Source: Fibrisoma limi BUZ 3
GTDB taxonomy: Bacteria; Bacteroidota; Bacteroidia; Cytophagales; Spirosomataceae
Direction of reading: 5' to 3'
Length of the DNA: 64,000 bases
Assembly: GCF_000296815.2 (NCBI RefSeq)
Contig: NZ_CAIT01000009.1
Location: 1,790,001-1,854,000 of the forward strand
The position numbers were made by a program, and so were the translations under genes. The notes under the pieces were generated by a model that did no database searches, was not told where the DNA came from, and saw only the letters and a list, made by a program, of their open reading frames with translations. Positions 1-7,562 of the stretch are shown piece by piece; positions within the stretch are counted from its first letter, which is position 1; every line of letters starts with the position of its first letter.

Positions 1-913
1 ATTCATGAACAACTACAAAGTCTTTTCCACCAGTTTCGCCGACGATACGTGGATAACTTTTGTATTTGTGAATATTTTCTCCGATCGTCTTCCAAATTTG
101 TTGGAAGACTTTTGTACTTCCTGTAAAATGAATACCTCCGAACTCCGGATGGTTGAAAATGCGGTCTCCTGCTACGGGACCGTCTACATAAATTAGATTT
201 ATAACTCCATCTGGCAGGCCTGCTTCTTTTAGCACTCGCATAATCACGTTTGCGGAAAACACCTGCGTGTAGGCCGGTTTCCACACAACTGTGTTACCCA
301 TCATGGCTGGCGCTGTCGGTAGGTTTCCGGCAATAGCTGTGAAGTTGAATGGAGTTAGCGCAAAGACAAACCCTTCTAATGGCCGATATTCCAGTCTATT
401 CCACACGCCGGGAGATGAATTTGGCTGCTGCTGATAGATTTCGGTCATGTAATGAACATTGAACCTTAGAAAATCGATCAGCTCACAAGCGGAGTCAATT
501 TCTGCCTGGTAAGCGTTTTTAGACTGCCCTAGCATCGTTGCAGCGTTTATTTGCGCTCTATACGGACCTGCAATCAAATCGGCTGCTTTGAGAAATATAC
601 TGGCGCGGTGCTCCCAACTCATGTTTGCCCAAGCTTCTTTTGCCTCTAAGGCTGCTTTTATAGCATGGTCGATGTGTTCAGCGCTTCCTTCATAAAAATA
701 GCCTAAAGTATGCTGATGGTCATGAGGAGGGGCTATCCGTAGTTTTTGTTCTGTTCTCACTTCCTGATCGCCAATGTACATGGGGACATCCGTTTCTACG
801 GATCGGAAGTTGGCCAACGCTTGTTTTAAGGCTATTCGCTCGGGGGAACCAGCTCTGTATTCCTTTACTGGTTCGTTTACTGGCGTTGGTACGCTGAAAA
901 AGCCAAATGACAT
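1..913 (-). CDS. pruA: L-glutamate gamma-semialdehyde (1-pyrroline-5-carboxylate) dehydrogenase, partial
   Basis: Reading leftward from the ATG at 913, the frame stays open to the window edge, so the C-terminal part (including the catalytic cysteine) is missing. The protein begins MSFGFFSVPTPVNEPVKEY and contains the family landmarks GFVFALTPFNFTAIAGNLPT, the adjacent GNTVVWKP motif and GGIHFTGST, which is the NAD-binding fold of the aldehyde dehydrogenase superfamily. The N-terminal extension with PMYIGDQEVRT fits bacterial P5C dehydrogenases. The enzyme oxidises glutamate semialdehyde to glutamate in cytosolic proline breakdown. The family is about 540 residues, so roughly 56% is visible. 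The gene is divergent from thrC across a 137-bp gap. The call is confident at family level. The substrate is assigned from overall resemblance to Bacteroidota PruA proteins. Confidence 0.9.
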   Translation of the reverse strand, partial: MSFGFFSVPTPVNEPVKEYRAGSPERIALKQALANFRSVETDVPMYIGDQEVRTEQKLRIAPPHDHQHTLGYFYEGSAEHIDHAIKAALEAKEAWANMSWEHRASIFLKAADLIAGPYRAQINAATMLGQSKNAYQAEIDSACELIDFLRFNVHYMTEIYQQQPNSSPGVWNRLEYRPLEGFVFALTPFNFTAIAGNLPTAPAMMGNTVVWKPAYTQVFSANVIMRVLKEAGLPDGVINLIYVDGPVAGDRIFNHPEFGGIHFTGSTKVFQQIWKTIGENIHKYKSYPRIVGETGGKDFVVVHE

Positions 914-1050
914 AATGAAGTGTTTTGTTCATACAAAGTTACGGATTGACTATTTTATCCACTAATCCACATTTGTTTTCCACATTTCATTCGCTTTTCG
1001 GCAGGATACACGTTTGATTTTCCGAACTTTGTATTTCTATCTCTTTGTAT
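914..1050. promoter_or_regulatory. Divergent pruA/thrC intergenic region with three DnaA-box-like 9-mers
   Basis: This short gap carries TTATCCACT (955-963), TAATCCACA (963-971) and TTTTCCACA (976-984), each one mismatch from the DnaA box TTATNCACA and all in the same orientation within 30 bp. A fourth near-match, TAATCCACA, sits just inside thrC at 1071-1079. The gap must also hold both promoters, but I see no clear promoter boxes. The boxes may be an outlying part of the candidate origin at 4224-4710, or DnaA-regulated promoter elements. Confidence 0.4.
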
Positions 1051-2361
1051 ATGCGCTTTTATAGTACTAATAATCCACAGGTAACTGTATCTGCTGAACA
1101 GGCTTTGTTTCATAGCATGCCAGCGGATAAAGGTCTTTACATGCCTGCTTCCCTACCTTCTTTAGGCTCTTCCTTTTTTGACGACATTGCAAATCAATCG
1201 CTGGCCGATATTGGTTTTGCGATAAGCCATGCACTTTTCAAGGGTGAAATTCCAAAATTGGCTTTAGAAGAACTAACTCATCAAGCATTTCCTTTCGAAA
1301 CCCCGGTTGTAGAACTGGAAGAAGGCCGCTTAGGGATTCTTGAACTATTTCATGGTCCTTCGCTTGCGTTCAAAGATGTTGGTGCCCGCTACATGGCCGC
1401 TCTGATGTCGTATTTTGCGCGAAACACAGACAAAGAAGTGAATATTCTGGTGGCAACCTCGGGCGATACTGGTGGAGCCGTAGCTATGGGATTCCATAAC
1501 GTACCGGGTATTCGCGTTTCTATTTTGTACCCGAGTGGCCGGGTTAGCGATTTGCAGGAAAAGCAATTGACCACCCTAGGTGGAAATGTGCAGGCTTTTG
1601 AAGTGCAAGGTTCATTCGATGATTGCCAGGCACTAGTTAAGCAAGCGTTTGTGGATAAAGAGTTGAATCAACACTTGTCGCTTTCTTCTGCTAACTCTAT
1701 TAACATCTTTCGGCTGATTCCTCAGAGCTTTTACTACGTAAGCGCTTATGGACAGGTACGTTCCTGTGGAAAACCTGTTGTTTTTTCCACACCAAGTGGA
1801 AATTTTGGGAATTTGAGCGCCGGCGTGCTTGCTCAACGAATGGGCTTACCCATTGATCATTTTGTTGCTGCTACGAATCTCAATCGTGTTGTCCCAACCT
1901 ACCTACAAACGGGCAGTTTTGATCCACAGGCATCAGTTGCCACCATTTCAAACGCGATGGATGTAGGTAACCCAAGCAACTTCGTACGCCTTACTCACTT
2001 GTTTGGTGATTCATTTGATCAGTTAAAGCAAAATGTATCTGGGTACTATTTTGATGATGAGGAAACGAGGGCGGGTATGAAAGAAGTTTTCGGTCAATTC
2101 AATTATGTTGCGTGCCCTCACACGGCCATAGGTATTCTTGGCCTTCAGCGCTACCTGAATAGCATTACAAAGGACGCTGTTGGGGTAGCCCTTGCCACTG
2201 CTCACCCTTCAAAATTTAAGCCGTTAGTTGAAGAGGTGATCGGCCAATCGATTGACGTACCAGAACGTTTGGCTAGTTTAGCTTCCCTTCCAAAGCACAG
2301 TACCGTCATTCCAGCCAGCTATTCGGCGTTTAAAGAATCCTTATTACAAACAGCGTTGTAA
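1051..2361 (+). CDS. thrC: Threonine synthase
   Basis: A 436-residue PLP enzyme that converts O-phospho-L-homoserine to L-threonine in the cytosol. The N-terminus MRFYSTNNPQVTVSAEQALF and DKGLYMP match the bacterial/fungal-type (long) threonine synthases. The PLP lysine is about K108 in HGPSLAFKDVGARYM, and the phosphate-binding loop is ATSGDTGGAVAMGF. An upstream in-frame TTG at 1045 also exists, but the ATG at 1051 is preferred because it starts the conserved region. Length is normal. No homoserine kinase or aspartokinase lies beside it. A strong hairpin follows the stop immediately, so this is a single-gene unit. Confidence 0.95.
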   Translation: MRFYSTNNPQVTVSAEQALFHSMPADKGLYMPASLPSLGSSFFDDIANQSLADIGFAISHALFKGEIPKLALEELTHQAFPFETPVVELEEGRLGILELFHGPSLAFKDVGARYMAALMSYFARNTDKEVNILVATSGDTGGAVAMGFHNVPGIRVSILYPSGRVSDLQEKQLTTLGGNVQAFEVQGSFDDCQALVKQAFVDKELNQHLSLSSANSINIFRLIPQSFYYVSAYGQVRSCGKPVVFSTPSGNFGNLSAGVLAQRMGLPIDHFVAATNLNRVVPTYLQTGSFDPQASVATISNAMDVGNPSNFVRLTHLFGDSFDQLKQNVSGYYFDDEETRAGMKEVFGQFNYVACPHTAIGILGLQRYLNSITKDAVGVALATAHPSKFKPLVEEVIGQSIDVPERLASLASLPKHSTVIPASYSAFKESLLQTAL

Positions 2362-2397
2362 CTAAAAAGCCAGCTCTGAAGCTGGCTTTTTAGTTAC
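2358..2397. terminator. Bidirectional terminator between thrC and the TPR gene
   Basis: An 18-bp perfect stem (2358-2375 with 2380-2397) around a 4-nt loop has A-rich and T-rich flanks on both sides. It starts at the thrC stop codon and lies 18 bp past the stop of the convergent TPR gene, so it can end transcription from both. Confidence 0.9.
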
Positions 2398-2414
2398 AAT
2401 ACATTCTGAATTCT

Positions 2415-4223
2415 CTAATTGACTGTGTCTCCTCTCAATGTTCTGAAGCGTTTTCGTGCTTCTGCCCCATAGATACTTCCCGGGTATTGCGTCAACACCT
2501 TCTGGTAGGCGTCCATTGCAGCAGTCTTATCTTTCAGTCGCTCCTCGTAAATCTTTCCCTGAGTGAACTGTGCATCATCGCCCAGGATATCATAAGGGTA
2601 TGTGGCTGTTATCTTCTTTAAATCGTCAAGTGCTTCTGCGTTTTTTCCTTGTTTCAAAAACGTATTGGCTCTTAACCATAAGATCTCGTCGGCCAAGCTG
2701 TGTCCTTCGAAGGTTTTCAACATTTGATTAAGCTTTTCCACAGCTTCATCTGTTTTGTTCTGAAAAAGCAATAAATCAATGGACGCATATTCCCGCATTG
2801 CGGCCTCTGTACTATCCATTCCTGTGTTATCTACAATCAGCAGGCTTAGTGATTCTGCATCATTGGCAATTTCCCTGGACGTAGCAAGCTTGAGAATATC
2901 CAGCAACTCCTTTGATAATGTGAACTCACCTTTGTAGTAATGCAGCTTGGCATTCTTCAGTTTTGCTTCATAGCCAAGCAGTTCCTCTTTTTGCGACTTT
3001 TCTACCTGAGAATATAACAAAGTCGATTCCCATGGCTCCCCTTTAAGAAGAAAAATATCACCTTTGTCCAGCTTACACCGATCAATGAAGTTTTTATCCG
3101 CTTTTCCAAGCTCTACAGCCAGATCCAAAACCGTTAAGGCCGTATCCTTACTGTCTAGGTAATAGGCGTACAGATTTGCCGTGCTACGTAAAGCCTCCAA
3201 GGTTTTGTTGTTTGTACCTATTTCCTGTAGCATCTTCTGGTAGTCGCTGATCAGCTTACGTATTTCAAGCTTATCGACAGGAAATGTGTTTTTAACCTGT
3301 TCTTCACGGGCGTTTATTACCAACCGTCGGGCAAATGGATAGAGCTGGCCTTGTGGATAAGTCGTTACAATGTATTCGAATGCCTCGGCTGCCGTTTTAT
3401 ATTCTTTGTTATTCAACGCCACCATACCTAGGTCATACACCCTACCCCCGTTTAGTTTCAATCGCTTATCCGTAGCTTTTTCCTGTAGCAGGGCCCGACT
3501 GAATTTCTGTTTCTGAATGAAGTACCAAATCAATAGTTCGTTGTAAGCCAATTCGCCCGGCTCAGCCTGAATCTTTGTATATAATGCTTTTTCGATTAAT
3601 GGTTCGTCTTTTGTGTTCAGATACCCCTGAAGTGACGCTAGAACAGACTCTTTCTTATCTGACTGCTTACTTGTGATGATGGCTTCGTCTATGGCTTTTT
3701 CTGTTTGGCCAGTCGCTCTATACAATGCCATTAGTTCGCTGCTGTACGAACCAGGTTCTTTGCTTACGTCCCTGGCTTGCTCCAGTGATCGAATTGCCCA
3801 GCGGTTCTCTCCTATCTCACCAAAGGCATCGGCAAGCTTCTCCAGCTTAGGGACTGATGACTTACTCGATTGCAGCGCCTGTGTATATTGATTTTTTGCC
3901 TGCGTTGTATCGCCCTGCTGGCTAGCTAGCTGTCCAGACAACAAAGCGTAGTAAGCCCGATTCGCTTCGTCGGCCTTTTCCTGTTTCCGCAGGTACTTAA
4001 GTGCCTCCTCGGCTTTGTTGCTTTTTTGCAAGCTATACACGTAGCGCGAAAGCCGCAGCCAATTGACCTCTGTTTTCAGCAGCTTACCGTATTCGTTCGC
4101 TGACTTTTCGAATTCGCCCGCCTTGAAATACTCATCTGCAAGGGTTGCCCCACTTTGTGCGTAACTCTGCCCCAAGAACGTTAGCCACGTCAACAGAGTT
4201 ATGATCGTTGCTCTATTAATCAT
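2415..4223 (-). CDS. Exported tetratricopeptide-repeat protein
   Basis: A 602-residue protein starting at the ATG at 4223 (MINRATIITLLTWLTFLGQ), which gives a clean signal peptide ending near SYAQSG. A TTG 34 codons upstream is open but would bury the signal, so it is rejected. The rest is almost wholly helical TPR-like repeats, for example ADEYFKAGEFEKSANEYGKL near residue 30 and AEAFEYIVTTYPQGQLYPFA. The C-terminus carries YbgF/Tol-Pal-like repeats (DAYQKVLTQYPGSIYGAEAR) typical of periplasmic scaffold proteins. No catalytic motif is visible. It probably acts as a periplasmic or outer-membrane assembly scaffold, but the partner is unknown. Its promoter must lie inside the DnaA-box-rich gap upstream. 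A perfect DnaA box (reverse strand, 3352-3360) lies within the gene. Confidence 0.75.
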   Translation of the reverse strand: MINRATIITLLTWLTFLGQSYAQSGATLADEYFKAGEFEKSANEYGKLLKTEVNWLRLSRYVYSLQKSNKAEEALKYLRKQEKADEANRAYYALLSGQLASQQGDTTQAKNQYTQALQSSKSSVPKLEKLADAFGEIGENRWAIRSLEQARDVSKEPGSYSSELMALYRATGQTEKAIDEAIITSKQSDKKESVLASLQGYLNTKDEPLIEKALYTKIQAEPGELAYNELLIWYFIQKQKFSRALLQEKATDKRLKLNGGRVYDLGMVALNNKEYKTAAEAFEYIVTTYPQGQLYPFARRLVINAREEQVKNTFPVDKLEIRKLISDYQKMLQEIGTNNKTLEALRSTANLYAYYLDSKDTALTVLDLAVELGKADKNFIDRCKLDKGDIFLLKGEPWESTLLYSQVEKSQKEELLGYEAKLKNAKLHYYKGEFTLSKELLDILKLATSREIANDAESLSLLIVDNTGMDSTEAAMREYASIDLLLFQNKTDEAVEKLNQMLKTFEGHSLADEILWLRANTFLKQGKNAEALDDLKKITATYPYDILGDDAQFTQGKIYEERLKDKTAAMDAYQKVLTQYPGSIYGAEARKRFRTLRGDTVN

Positions 4224-4710
4224 TTTATAATTAATGTCTTTAAAAGAAACGTTATTATAATCATTAAGGATGTGGAAATGTGAACAATTATGTTGTCCAC
4301 TTATCTTTTGACATAATGTGGACAAAAACTTAGTTTTATCAACAACCCTTCACTTGGTTATCCACCTGTAAAATGTTATTGCTTAGCTAATTAACATTTT
4401 TTCCACAGTATTGTGTTAATCACGCTGTGGGATTGTGAGTAAATCTTGCCCACATTATGTACTATGGAAATTGTGTTACGTTTTTATTCATAACGTCCAG
4501 TTTATTCTACAATTTCAGGCCGCTAACTGTCTAATGTTAATAACCTTACTAGTAGTCAACATTGGTCATTACTCTTGTTCACGTGTTTTCCACTTACAAT
4601 GATTAGTTATTCACATTGTTATGCACAAAGTTTTTTCACTTTTTTTATTTAGGATTGACCTTTTACCCAGATGAAGAATTGCCCCGGACCAATGAGCATT
4701 TTTCATTCAC
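4224..4710. other. Candidate replication origin (oriC): DnaA-box cluster in an AT-rich gap
   Basis: This 487-bp gene-free stretch is much more AT-rich than its surroundings. Exact TTATNCACA matches are TTATTCACA (4607-4615) and TTATGCACA (4619-4627), 12 bp apart. One-mismatch boxes are TTATCCACC (4358-4366), TTTTCCACA (4399-4407) and, on the minus strand, TGTGAACAA (4279-4287), TGTGGACAA (4317-4325) and TGTGAGTAA (4434-4442). Weaker ones are at 4293, 4446, 4575 and 4586. A T-rich run (4628-4651) directly after the two exact boxes could be the unwinding element. mnmG, a frequent oriC neighbour, is the second gene to the right. Against it, mnmG is transcribed toward rather than away from this site, and dnaA is not in the window. 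No other gene or RNA is visible here. Confidence 0.5.
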
Positions 4711-5586
4711 TTATTGAAAAACATAAATGAGACTGGAGTAGTCACCTGATCTCATTGCTTTGCTGTTAGACTGTACTCCAATTTTGACACTCGCTACGTA
4801 GTTAGGAGTACCAGATTGATAACGGGTGCTTAAGAGTGCTATATAAAAAGCATCAAAGAGCATTGGCTTTTTATCAACTAAACGAAACCCGTGTTTATTG
4901 AATAGCGACTCAATCGTTTTTGGCGTGAAGTGATATAAGTGTCTGGGTAAATCATATGCAGCCCAGAATTGACCAAAATACTGAGCATCGTATGAGTTAG
5001 AATTTGGTACGGCTATTACTAAGCTTCCGTTTTTAGTAAGTAATGATTTAAGCTCATCAATTGTTTGGTTCAGTTCAGAAACATGTTCTAAAACATGCCA
5101 CATTGTAATAATGTCGAAGGTTGGCTTAATCTCCAGTTCGTTCAAGGAGGGTTTTATTACGTTACCCAGTTTTTGAACAGCAATGGCTCTTGCATCCTGA
5201 TCTGGCTCAGTGCCACTCACCTGCCAGTCACCTTGCTTACACGTATTTAGAAAAGCCCCAGTACCACAACCTACGTCAAGAATGTGGCCGGGTTTTCCAT
5301 GTAATTTATTAATTAAGGAGAGTTTTGTGCGAAGGGTATAATTTCTAACGAGCCGATATGCTGAATTTATGAGGCCGGCCCCGGTATCATTATGGGAAAC
5401 GTAGTCGGCAGATTTGTAATATTTCCCAACAACTTCAGCCTCAGGTCTTGGGTTTGTAAACCTGAATCCACACTGTTTACACTGCTGAATGTTGAATGGC
5501 TCAGTACTGACTAAATAATCGGTACAAGTCAGAAATGGCTCAAATTGCCCGGTTTCACAAACCGGACATTGTGTTAGTGTCTCCAA
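4711..5586 (-). CDS. Class I SAM-dependent methyltransferase with N-terminal zinc ribbon
   Basis: A 291-residue protein. Residues 8-40 form a CPVC...CKQCGF zinc ribbon. The following Rossmann domain has the SAM-binding motif LDVGCGTGAFLNTC (about residues 103-116), the acidic motif-II region and the post-motif MWHVLEHVSELNQ. The later stretch WAAYDLPRHLYHFTPKTI is characteristic of methyltransferases often annotated as UbiG-like or methyltransferase-23. The substrate is unknown. The zinc ribbon is common in sugar or small-molecule methyltransferases. It lies 32 bp after mnmG on the same strand and may be read through from it past a hairpin. The family call is confident and the function open. 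Confidence 0.85.
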   Translation of the reverse strand: METLTQCPVCETGQFEPFLTCTDYLVSTEPFNIQQCKQCGFRFTNPRPEAEVVGKYYKSADYVSHNDTGAGLINSAYRLVRNYTLRTKLSLINKLHGKPGHILDVGCGTGAFLNTCKQGDWQVSGTEPDQDARAIAVQKLGNVIKPSLNELEIKPTFDIITMWHVLEHVSELNQTIDELKSLLTKNGSLVIAVPNSNSYDAQYFGQFWAAYDLPRHLYHFTPKTIESLFNKHGFRLVDKKPMLFDAFYIALLSTRYQSGTPNYVASVKIGVQSNSKAMRSGDYSSLIYVFQ

Positions 5587-5605
5587 AACTTTGCGTTAAA
5601 CTATA

Positions 5606-5628
5606 GGGTCGGTACTGATTACCGACCC
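5606..5628 (-). terminator. Hairpin overlapping the mnmG stop codon
   Basis: A perfect 9-bp stem (GGGTCGGTA, 5606-5614, with its complement 5620-5628) around a 5-nt loop overlaps the last mnmG codons. The following T-tract is poor, so it may attenuate rather than fully stop transcription into the methyltransferase. Confidence 0.5.
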
Positions 5629-7478
5629 ATGTAGACGAGTAAGATAGAAATGTCAGATGGGCTTACCCCGCTGATACGTGAAGCCTGACCAATGGTCGCT
5701 GGCTTCAAGCGCTTTAATTTTTCCCGGCCTTCAAACGATAACGCTTTAAGACGGTCGTAGTCGAATGCTTGATTTATCTCCAGCTCTTCCAGCCGATTAA
5801 GTTTTTCTGCGTTCAGCTTTTCCCGGCCTATGTAATCTTCGTACTTAATTTCAATTACTGCCTGCTCAAGCACTTCTTTGCTTATATCTGAGGAAGCACT
5901 GACAGTACTTAATAAGTACTGTACGTCATGCTGATCTATTTCCGGCCGTTTTACAATAGAATATAGGCTGGCTTTTTCGCGAATTACCGCGCTACCTTTT
6001 TCAGAAAGCCATGAATTGATGTCTTCTGGTTTAAGCTTCACAGACTTTACTGTACTCAGTAACGCAGCAATGTTATCGCGCTTTTGTTGCATTTTTTCAT
6101 AACGTTCAGGTGATGCTAACCCGATTTCGTAGCCTTTTTCAGTAAGTCTAAGATCAGCATTATCCTGACGAAGCAGGGTCCTGTATTCAGCGCGTGAGGT
6201 AAACATTCGGTACGGTTCTTCTGTACCTTTCGTAATCAAATCATCTACGAGGACGCCCATATAAGCTTCTGATCGCTTGATCACGAAGTTTTCCTGCTCA
6301 TTGATTACCCGATGTGCGTTGATTCCTGCTATTAATCCCTGGCAAGCCGCTTCCTCATACCCTGTTGTTCCGTTGATCTGTCCTGCAAAAAATAGGTTAT
6401 TGATCAATTGCGTTTCCAGCGTGTGTTTCAGTTGCGTGGGCGGAAAGTAATCATACTCCACAGCGTAGCCAGGGCGGAACATGCGAACATTCTCGAAACC
6501 TGGAATACGTCTTAACGCATCATATTGAACATTCTCCGGCAATGATGTAGAAAACCCGTTCACATAAACTTCAACGGTGTCCCAACCTTCTGGCTCAACA
6601 AAAATCTGGTGACGATCTTTATCGGCAAATCTGTTGATTTTATCTTCAATTGACGGGCAGTATCGAGGGCCAAGTCCTTTAATACGTCCCGTAAACATTG
6701 GAGATTTTTCAAATCCCGTACGCAGAATATCATGGACATCGTCGCTGGTGTACGTAATCCAGCAGCTACGTTGTTTTGATAAAACAGGAGTGTTTAGGTA
6801 GGAGAACTTTCCTGGACTTTCATCACCCGGCTGTTCTTCCATTGCATCGTAAGTTAAGCTTCGGCCATCAACTCGGGGAGGAGTGCCCGTTTTCATACGA
6901 CCTGCTTCAAAGCCTAAAGTGACCAGTTGTTCGGTCAAACCAGTCGATGCGCGTTCGGCTGTTCGTCCACCTCCAAACACTTTTTCGCCGATGAACATCT
7001 GGCCGTTTAAAAACGTACCGTTTGTTAAAACCACGGCTTTTGCGGTGAAGGTTATTCCTAATGAAGTTTTTACTCCTATCGCATGTCTGTCCTTGACAAG
7101 TACTTCCTGAACTGTATCTTGCCAGAAATCGATGTTGGAGTTTGATTCAAGTGTTTTGCGCCATTCCCAGGCAAAGAGATTACGATCGCTTTGGCATCTG
7201 GGGCTCCACATCGCCGGACCTTTTGAGCGATTCAGCATGCGAAATTGAATCATGCTTTTGTCGCTGATAATGCCCGACATTCCACCCAAGGCATCGATCT
7301 CCCGAACAATTTGCCCTTTTGCAACTCCACCCATTGCCGGATTACAGGACATTTGGGCGATGGTTTGCATGTTCATTGTAATGAGCAGGACTTTTGAGCC
7401 CATTGTTGCGGCAGCATGTGCTGCTTCACAACCGGCATGTCCTGCCCCTACCACAATCACATCGTAACTTGAATGCAT
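5619..7478 (-). CDS. mnmG: tRNA uridine-5-carboxymethylaminomethyl(34) synthesis enzyme MnmG (GidA)
   Basis: A 619-residue FAD enzyme that, with MnmE, makes the cmnm5U34 modification in tRNA wobble positions. The N-terminal dinucleotide-binding motif VVGAGHAGCEAA, the conserved MSCNPAMGGVAKGQ, GLGPRYCPSIEDKI and the mid-protein GQINGTTGYEEAACQGL are all diagnostic. The C-terminal helical domain (RISGVSPSDISILLVY) is intact. The start is the ATG at 7478 (MHSSYDVIVVG). A GTG at 7505 would add nine residues that are not family-like, and it lies inside the parS-like palindrome. Length is normal. mnmE is not in the window. Confidence 0.97.
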   Translation of the reverse strand: MHSSYDVIVVGAGHAGCEAAHAAATMGSKVLLITMNMQTIAQMSCNPAMGGVAKGQIVREIDALGGMSGIISDKSMIQFRMLNRSKGPAMWSPRCQSDRNLFAWEWRKTLESNSNIDFWQDTVQEVLVKDRHAIGVKTSLGITFTAKAVVLTNGTFLNGQMFIGEKVFGGGRTAERASTGLTEQLVTLGFEAGRMKTGTPPRVDGRSLTYDAMEEQPGDESPGKFSYLNTPVLSKQRSCWITYTSDDVHDILRTGFEKSPMFTGRIKGLGPRYCPSIEDKINRFADKDRHQIFVEPEGWDTVEVYVNGFSTSLPENVQYDALRRIPGFENVRMFRPGYAVEYDYFPPTQLKHTLETQLINNLFFAGQINGTTGYEEAACQGLIAGINAHRVINEQENFVIKRSEAYMGVLVDDLITKGTEEPYRMFTSRAEYRTLLRQDNADLRLTEKGYEIGLASPERYEKMQQKRDNIAALLSTVKSVKLKPEDINSWLSEKGSAVIREKASLYSIVKRPEIDQHDVQYLLSTVSASSDISKEVLEQAVIEIKYEDYIGREKLNAEKLNRLEELEINQAFDYDRLKALSFEGREKLKRLKPATIGQASRISGVSPSDISILLVYMGR

Positions 7479-7497
7479 TTTTGTGTTTTTTGTAAAA

Positions 7498-7513
7498 TGT
7501 TTCACGTGGAAAC
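7498..7513. promoter_or_regulatory. parS-like centromere palindrome upstream of mnmG
   Basis: TGTTTCACGTGGAAAC matches the ParB-binding site TGTTTCACGTGAAACA at 13 of 16 positions. The left half-site is perfect and the CACGTG core intact. The right arm carries a G insertion-like shift. parS sites cluster near bacterial origins, often beside mnmG (gidA), which suits the oriC candidate 2.8 kb away. It also overlaps the mnmG 5' leader and could act in regulation. Confidence 0.4.
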
Positions 7514-7562
7514 TTTTACAAAAATGCTGAAAGTCGATGAAAAGTTCAGATACTGAGCCCTA

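Noticed and set aside
4546-4560. TAGTAG tract as a DnaA-trio element
   Set aside because: Only two TAG triplets, not next to a strong DnaA box with the correct spacing; too short to support.
4331-4710. The AT-rich gap as a possible riboswitch or small RNA
   Set aside because: No conserved aptamer pattern or paired stems of sufficient length apart from one weak AT hairpin near 4699-4721; DnaA boxes explain the composition better.
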